In this document: one piece after another, positions 6,745 to 10,929 of the stretch | Layout: each line of letters begins with the position of its first letter | Position numbering within the stretch: the first letter of the stretch is position 1 | Origin: HGM13006 sp900757695 | Lineage (GTDB): Bacteria > Bacillota > Clostridia > Oscillospirales > Oscillospiraceae | Assembly (NCBI GenBank): GCA_959607825.1 | Contig: CAUHNW010000040.1 | Span: forward strand, 1-10,929 | DNA length: 10,929 nucleotides | Reading direction: 5' to 3' | Program-made: the position numbers and the translations under genes | The notes under the pieces: generated by a model | What the model was told of the DNA's origin: nothing | What the model saw: only the letters and a program-made list of their open reading frames with translations | Databases searched by the model: none

Positions 6745-7652
6745 GTCGTGTATCTACCCAGACCCAGGCCGGAGCTGTAGACCAGAGCCCGGAGCTGGAG
6801 GATCTCAAAAAGCGCAGTCAGTTCTGGGACATCTGGCGTAGGCTTCGCCGGAATAAGCTGGCTATGCTGGGGCTGATTATCGTGCTTGTTCTGGTGCTCT
6901 CCGCCATTTTCGCCAACTTCATTGCCCCCTACGACTATGCCCAGCAGGACCTCACCAACATGAAGGCCTGGCCCAGCCGGGAGCATCTTCTGGGTACCGA
7001 TGACTACGGTCGCGATATTCTCTCCCGTATTATTTACGGCGGTCGGGTTTCCCTTCTGGTGGCCATCCTGTCCATCGTATTCGGTCTGATAGTAGGCGGT
7101 ATTCTGGGGATCTCTGCCGGATACTTTGGCGGCATCTACGACGGTACGGTCATGCGGATCATGGATATCGTCATGGCCATTCCCGGCTTTCTCCTGGCGG
7201 TATGTATCTCCGCAGCCCTGGGCTCCGGCGTATTGAACACCGCCATTGCTATCGGCATCGGCTGCGTTCCCGGCTATGCGCGATTGCTCCGGGCGCTGGT
7301 ATTGTCCATCCGCGAGCAGGAATATGTTGAGGCTGCCCGCGCCACCGGCGCATCGGATCTGCGGATTATGTTCCGGCAGATTGTTCCGAATATCCTCTCC
7401 CCGGTAATCGTGGAATCCACCCTGCGTATCGGCGGCTGCATTCTGATGATTTCGTCGCTGTCCTTCATCGGTCTGGGCGTACAGCCGCCCACCCCCGAAT
7501 GGGGTTCCATGCTCTCTGCTGGACGGGCACTGATCCGCTCGTTCTGGCCCATTGTCACCTTCCCAGGTTTTGCTATTATGCTGACGCTGTTTGGCTTTAA
7601 CCTGTTTGGCGACGGTCTGCGGGATGCACTGGATCCCAAGCTGAAAAACTGA
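6741..7652 (+). CDS. ABC importer permease, OppC/DppC type
   Basis: The 303-residue protein shows the OppC N-terminal domain: SQFWDIWRRLRRNKLAMLGL at about residues 31-50, a first membrane helix, then ANFIAPYDYAQQDL. The strongly conserved HLLGTDDYGRDILSRIIYGG (about residues 83-102) is a hallmark of DppC/OppC proteins. Further helices follow, with the EAA coupling loop YVEAARATGASDLRIMFRQI near residue 195. Its ATG lies within the stop of the upstream permease and AAAGGAGG sits 7 nt before it. It pairs with the first permease to make the pore and contacts the two ATPases through the EAA loop. Confidence 0.95.
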   Translation: MSRVSTQTQAGAVDQSPELEDLKKRSQFWDIWRRLRRNKLAMLGLIIVLVLVLSAIFANFIAPYDYAQQDLTNMKAWPSREHLLGTDDYGRDILSRIIYGGRVSLLVAILSIVFGLIVGGILGISAGYFGGIYDGTVMRIMDIVMAIPGFLLAVCISAALGSGVLNTAIAIGIGCVPGYARLLRALVLSIREQEYVEAARATGASDLRIMFRQIVPNILSPVIVESTLRIGGCILMISSLSFIGLGVQPPTPEWGSMLSAGRALIRSFWPIVTFPGFAIMLTLFGFNLFGDGLRDALDPKLKN

Positions 7653-7664
7653 GGAGGTCTGGAT

Positions 7665-8738
7665 ATGAACGATTACATACTGGAAATTCGAGATCTGGCC
7701 ATCCATTTCTATACGGACGACGGCGATGTTGCTGCGGTAGGCGGCGTAGACCTGAAGCTGGAACGGGGCGACACCCTAGGCCTTGTAGGTGAGACCGGCG
7801 CAGGGAAAACCACTACCGCAAAGGGGATCCTTCGGCTGATTCCCAATCCCCCCGGCAAGATCATCTCCGGTGAAATTCTCTATAACGGCGAGGATCTGCT
7901 GAAAAAAAGCGAAAAGGAAATGCAGAAAATTCGCGGCGGCCAAATCTCCATGATTTTTCAGGATCCCATGACCGCACTAAACCCGGTGCTGCGGGCCGAC
8001 GAGCAAATCGCCGAGGTCATTCGCCTCCACAGCAAATGTTCCAAGGCCGAATCCATTACCCGGGCGCTGGAGATGCTGGAGAAGGTCGGCATTCCCGCCA
8101 GCCGGGGCAAAGATTTTCCCCATCAATTCTCTGGGGGCATGAAGCAGCGGGTGGTTATTGCCATGGCTCTGGCCTGCAACCCCAATCTTCTGCTGGCTGA
8201 TGAGCCCACCACCGCCCTGGACGTTACCATTCAGGCCCAGGTACTGGACATGATGAAGGGCCTCAAGGACGAATTCGGAACTTCCATGATTCTCATTACC
8301 CACGATCTCGGCGTTGTGGCAGAAACCTGCAACAAGGTAGCTGTTATGTATGCTGGCAAAATCGTAGAGAGCGGTACCATTGAGGATATCTTCCGGCGTA
8401 CCGCCCACCCCTACACCAAGGGACTGTTCAACTCTCTGCCCTCCCTGGATAAAAAGATCCGGCGGCTCCAGCCCATCCGCGGGTTGATGCCCGATCCTGC
8501 CAATTTGCCCACCGGCTGCGCCTTCCACCCCCGCTGTCCCTATGCCGACGAATCCTGTGCCAAAACCGCCCCGAAATTTCAGGAGCTTGAACCCGGTCAC
8601 TTCTGTCGGTGCAGCCATGCGGGCAAAGGCCTGGACCTCTATTTCCCAGACGAGGCCGTCAATGAAACCGCCTATGAAAAAGGACTTCCGGTGTCCAATC
8701 CCGGAAATAACATTCTTGGGAAGGAGGCAGTGCCATGA
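7665..8738 (+). CDS. ABC importer ATPase, OppD/DppD type
   Basis: The 357-residue nucleotide-binding subunit has Walker A GETGAGKTT (residues 42-50), Q-loop in FQDPMTALNP, signature FSGGMKQR (about 155-162), Walker B LLLADEPT with D179/E180, D-loop TALD and switch His213 (THDLG). After the ATPase core comes the oligopeptide-transporter C-terminal domain with C285-x5-C291-x6-C298-x15-C314, inside HPRCPYADESC. That four-cysteine arrangement has been associated with an iron-sulfur cluster in some Dpp/Opp ATPases. AGGAGG at 7652-7657 overlaps the upstream stop. It energises uptake as a heterodimer with the next gene product, with which it overlaps by 4 bp. The tail after the domain is about 40 residues and poorly conserved-looking. 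Confidence 0.95.
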   Translation: MNDYILEIRDLAIHFYTDDGDVAAVGGVDLKLERGDTLGLVGETGAGKTTTAKGILRLIPNPPGKIISGEILYNGEDLLKKSEKEMQKIRGGQISMIFQDPMTALNPVLRADEQIAEVIRLHSKCSKAESITRALEMLEKVGIPASRGKDFPHQFSGGMKQRVVIAMALACNPNLLLADEPTTALDVTIQAQVLDMMKGLKDEFGTSMILITHDLGVVAETCNKVAVMYAGKIVESGTIEDIFRRTAHPYTKGLFNSLPSLDKKIRRLQPIRGLMPDPANLPTGCAFHPRCPYADESCAKTAPKFQELEPGHFCRCSHAGKGLDLYFPDEAVNETAYEKGLPVSNPGNNILGKEAVP

Positions 8739-9697
8739 GCAATCTGCTGGAAGTTTCTCATCTGAAGAAGTACTTTAAGACCCCCGCCGGTATGCTTCAC
8801 GCCGTGGATGACGTTTCCTTTTCCATCCCCCAGGGGCAGACGCTGGGCGTAGTAGGAGAGTCAGGCTGCGGAAAATCCACCCTGGGCCGTGTGGTTCTGG
8901 GGCTGCTGGACGCCACCGAAGGCTCCATCGCCTTCGACGGGCAGGAGGTTACCAATGCCTCCGGCCGCAGGCGGAAGGCTCTGCGCAAGGACATGCAGCT
9001 GATTTTCCAGGATCCCTTCTCCTCCCTGAATCCCCGAATGTGTGTCTTTGATCTCATTGCGGATCCCATCCGGATCTACAAACTGGCAAAATCCAAGGAG
9101 GATCTGCAACAGCAGGTATTCTCGCTTATGGACACCGTAGGCCTGGCCCGGCGGCTGGCCTACGCCTATCCCCACGAGCTAGACGGTGGACGGCGGCAGC
9201 GCATTGGCATCGCCCGCGCCCTTTCCCTAGAGCCTCGGTTCATCGTCTGTGATGAACCTGTATCCGCTCTGGATGTGTCCATTCAGGCGCAGATCCTCAA
9301 TCTGCTCCAGGATCTTCAGGAGGAAAAAGGGCTCACCTACATCTTCATTACCCATGATCTGTCCGTAGTCAAGCACATCTCCAACGAAATTCTGGTGATG
9401 TACCTGGGCACAGTGGTGGAAAAATGTGAGGCAGACGAGCTCTTTGACCGCCCGCTGCACCCCTATACCAAGGGTCTGCTGTCCGCCATTCCCATCCCCA
9501 GTCTGGACGTCCATAGGAAGCGGATTATCATGCAGGGAGAGCTGACCTCTCCGGTGGAGCCCAAGCCCTGCTGCCGGTTCGCTTCCCGCTGCCCCTATGC
9601 CACAGAGCAGTGCCATGCCCAGCAGCCCCCGCTGGAGGAGATTGCTCCGGGTCATCAGGTTGCATGCTTCCGCACCAGGGAGCTGTCCGATTCGTAA
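8735..9697 (+). CDS. ABC importer ATPase, OppF/DppF type, with variant signature motif
   Basis: The 320-residue partner ATPase has Walker A GESGCGKST (41-49), Q-loop in FQDPFSSLNPRM, Walker B FIVCDEP with D173/E174, D-loop SALD and switch His207 (THDLS). The signature motif is unusual: LDGGRRQR at 149-156, with Asp150 in the place of the Ser of LSGGQ. The Ser normally contacts the gamma-phosphate of ATP bound to the partner's Walker A. The C-terminal domain has C280-x5-C286-x6-C293-x17-C311, matching the cysteine pattern of its partner. AAGGAGG at 8721-8727 supports the ATG. Otherwise it is a full-length DppF/OppF-type protein. Confidence 0.95.
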   Translation: MSNLLEVSHLKKYFKTPAGMLHAVDDVSFSIPQGQTLGVVGESGCGKSTLGRVVLGLLDATEGSIAFDGQEVTNASGRRRKALRKDMQLIFQDPFSSLNPRMCVFDLIADPIRIYKLAKSKEDLQQQVFSLMDTVGLARRLAYAYPHELDGGRRQRIGIARALSLEPRFIVCDEPVSALDVSIQAQILNLLQDLQEEKGLTYIFITHDLSVVKHISNEILVMYLGTVVEKCEADELFDRPLHPYTKGLLSAIPIPSLDVHRKRIIMQGELTSPVEPKPCCRFASRCPYATEQCHAQQPPLEEIAPGHQVACFRTRELSDS

Positions 9698-9751
9698 ATG
9701 AACCCCGCCGCCGTCATATACGCGGCGCGTGAAATGAAGGAGGTTATTCCA

Positions 9752-10663
9752 ATGAAAAATCGAAAGGCCGTGGTACTCTACGGTTCCCTCACCGGCAACA
9801 CCGAAATGGTCGGAAAGGCCATGGCAGAGGTACTGGAGGAGTACGGCTTTGAAACCCGCTGTGAAAAAATCACCCCCGGCAAGGACTGGTCCAAGGATCC
9901 CGTGTACTTCTGGGAGTATGACATTGTGGTACTGGGATCCTTAATCGTGGCGGGCCTGCCCTACAAGGCAGTCTATCAGCTGCTGGGCCTCACTGGAGGC
10001 AAGACCATTATGGGCACCACATCCAACCCCTCCAATCCTGGCGATCCCGAACTCAACCCCATGGAGCGGCTGAATCGTCATTCCGGCATTCCCGGCATCG
10101 TCAATCCCTCGGTGGCAACCGGTTCCCCCGGCGCCAAGGGCGACAATCAGCCCACCATTTATGGCGTGGTCTACACCACCTATGGCGGCAGCGGCGTAGG
10201 CGAACCGGAATGCCGTGGTGCGCTGGGCGTTCTGGAGGAGCTGTTGCGGGTCAACGGCGTTCGTACCGTAGGTCGGTTCGCCTGCCCCGGCAAGGAAATG
10301 CGCCACGACGCCGTAGACGGCTGTGCGAAAGAGCTGGGCATGAACATCGCTGATGCCCAGGCCATGCTCCAGCGCTGGAGTCTGGAGCCCGAGGCCGAGG
10401 AATTCACCTCCGATCCCAAGAAAAAGGCCGTGGTAGAGAAATATATGGCCGCAGAGGACGACTACTCCATGCTGGAGGGCAACGATCCTCTGGGTATCGG
10501 TAAGCCCGGCTCTACCTTCTGGCACTATGATATGGCAAAGCGTCCCTCCAAGCGCGATCTCACCAAAGCCAAGATCTTCATGGCAGAGATCATTGAGGAC
10601 TATTTCCTCACCACCTCCGGCGATCCCAGGCCGCCCTATGCCATGTATACCTGCATTAGCTAA
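9752..10663 (+). CDS. Flavodoxin-like protein with insertion and C-terminal extension
   Basis: I place the start at ATG 9752 because AAGGAGG lies 8 nt upstream; an in-frame ATG at 9698, directly after the ATPase stop, has no such site. The 303-residue protein begins with a flavodoxin fold: strand KAVVLYGS, then the phosphate-binding loop SLTGNTE (12-18) typical for FMN, helix MVGKAMAEVLEEYGF, and a second strand DIVVLGSLIVAGLP (57-70). About 50 Gly/Pro/Asn-rich residues (81-134) separate this from YGVVYTTYGGSGVGEPECRG, which resembles the second FMN-side loop of flavodoxins. About 100 further residues follow that I cannot assign. Ordinary flavodoxins have about 140-180 residues. It is the last gene of the importer operon, so an electron-transfer or reductive role connected with the imported compound is plausible. 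The exact reaction is unknown. Confidence 0.85.
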   Translation: MKNRKAVVLYGSLTGNTEMVGKAMAEVLEEYGFETRCEKITPGKDWSKDPVYFWEYDIVVLGSLIVAGLPYKAVYQLLGLTGGKTIMGTTSNPSNPGDPELNPMERLNRHSGIPGIVNPSVATGSPGAKGDNQPTIYGVVYTTYGGSGVGEPECRGALGVLEELLRVNGVRTVGRFACPGKEMRHDAVDGCAKELGMNIADAQAMLQRWSLEPEAEEFTSDPKKKAVVEKYMAAEDDYSMLEGNDPLGIGKPGSTFWHYDMAKRPSKRDLTKAKIFMAEIIEDYFLTTSGDPRPPYAMYTCIS

Positions 10664-10669
10664 TGAATC

Positions 10670-10722
10670 GTGTATGAAAATGGTCCAGCATTCTATTCGT
10701 AGGATGCTGGACCATTATACAC
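10670..10722 (+). terminator. Long stem-loop closing the operon
   Basis: AATGGTCCAGCAT (10679-10691) and ATGCTGGACCATT (10704-10716) form a perfect 13-bp stem with a 12-nt loop. It is extended by GTGTAT (10670-10675) pairing with ATACAC (10717-10722) across a GAA bulge. It starts 6 nt after the flavodoxin-like gene's stop codon, the usual place for a transcript end. A proper U-tract is missing (TTCACGAAACGATTTTAG follows), so it may act as an RNA 3'-end stabiliser rather than a classical intrinsic terminator. Confidence 0.65.
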
Positions 10723-10780
10723 TTCACGAAACGATTTTAGCCTTCTGCCTTGTAAGGTTCTTGTTCGTATCCTTCACTCC

Positions 10781-10836
10781 GTGAACTTTCCCCACCTAAT
10801 CGCCGTAGGCGATATAGATGGGGCTTCCTTCTGATT
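10781..10836 (-). ncRNA. Right-end hairpin of an IS200/IS605 (TnpB-type) element, likely 3' end of its guide RNA
   Basis: Read on the - strand, GAAGCCCCATCTATATCGCC is followed by TAC, then GGCGATTAGGTGGGG and GTTCAC. CCCCATCTA pairs with TAGGTGGGG (one G-U), and inside it ATCGCC pairs with GGCGAT around a 3-nt loop (10790-10823). A 'GAAGCCCC...GGGG...GTTCAC' ending is what I know from right ends of IS605-type elements, where the same segment is the 3' scaffold of the TnpB-associated RNA and the bases after it act as guide. tnpB itself would lie to the right, beyond the window. The call is by pattern recognition only. Confidence 0.55.
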
Positions 10837-10929
10837 TCATTGAGAAGGGCTAAGCAGATTGCTTCCGGCCAATGTGACCTGCTTCTGCCAGTCAGTCTTT
10901 ACAACTTGCAATCCGCCGAATGATCTCCC
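10837..10929 (-). pseudogene. Possible C-terminal end of a - strand gene entering from the right edge
   Basis: A - strand frame is open from the window edge to a TGA at 10837-10839, encoding GRSFGGLQVVKTDWQKQVTL and then AGSNLLSPSQ. Its stop lies just before the hairpin of the IS605-type end, where the tnpB gene would be expected to finish. The residues themselves do not let me recognise TnpB, and another - strand frame is also open here for about 12 codons. It could be a tnpB tail, a degraded one, or simply non-coding RNA-scaffold DNA. Confidence 0.25.

Noticed and set aside
6666..7706. 346-residue open frame on the - strand
   Set aside because: Antisense to the second permease. It has no ribosome binding site or domain and is Gln/Asn/His-rich, as expected from reading a membrane-protein gene backwards.
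9705..9726. Small CGCCGC/GCGGCG dyad between the second ATPase and the flavodoxin-like gene
   Set aside because: Only 6 bp with a 10-nt loop in GC-rich DNA, so too weak to list as a separate element.
9941..10525. 194-residue open frame on the - strand
   Set aside because: Shadow of the flavodoxin-like gene, with no motif or initiation signal.
1..10929. CRISPR array, tRNA or rRNA genes
   Set aside because: No regularly spaced direct repeats were seen, and no cloverleaf or rRNA-like sequence was recognised on either strand.

Overview
The window looks like an accessory island from a moderately high-GC anaerobic Firmicute, probably a gut Oscillospiraceae/Clostridia-type bacterium. This rests on strong AGGAGG ribosome binding sites, tight operon packing, a lipoprotein-anchored binding protein, and IS30/IS5-type transposases of clostridial flavour. 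No marker gene fixes the genus.

Left part (1-2600): mobile-element wreckage inside what appears to have been one gene. A TVP38/TMEM64 (VTT/DedA-like) membrane protein gene runs on the + strand. Its N-terminal part is read at 2-136 and its body at 2077-2598. The roughly 1.9 kb between them holds an IS30-family element on the - strand, whose transposase carries at least four frame disruptions, and an IS5-family element (1320-2077) that keeps its terminal repeats but has lost the middle of its transposase. Region 2600-2924 holds no intact gene. It has the tail of an XRE-type regulator, a long interrupted hairpin (2776-2834) and a scrap of broken coding sequence.

Central part (2925-10663): a well preserved unit. 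A LysR-type regulator (- strand) is divergent from a six-gene + strand operon: a lipoprotein substrate-binding protein of the SBP_bac_5 family, two permeases, two ATPases (the Opp/Dpp/Nik-type importer) and a flavodoxin-like protein of unusual architecture. The shared intergenic region holds a consensus sigma-A promoter with exact 17-bp spacing, then two hairpins in the leader. A third hairpin separates the binding protein from the permeases and probably sets their stoichiometry. Coupling of the importer to the flavodoxin suggests that the imported compound, or a metal or cofactor it carries, is handled by a flavin-dependent step in the cytoplasm. The substrate cannot be read from the sequence.

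Right end (10664-10929): a long stem-loop closes the operon. Beyond it is a - strand structure typical of the right end of an IS200/IS605 (TnpB-type) element, with a terminal hairpin and GTTCAC, so the transporter island has mobile-element debris on both sides. The best candidates for something undescribed are the importer plus flavodoxin module, the leader hairpins, the variant signature motif of the second ATPase, and the TnpB-type RNA end.
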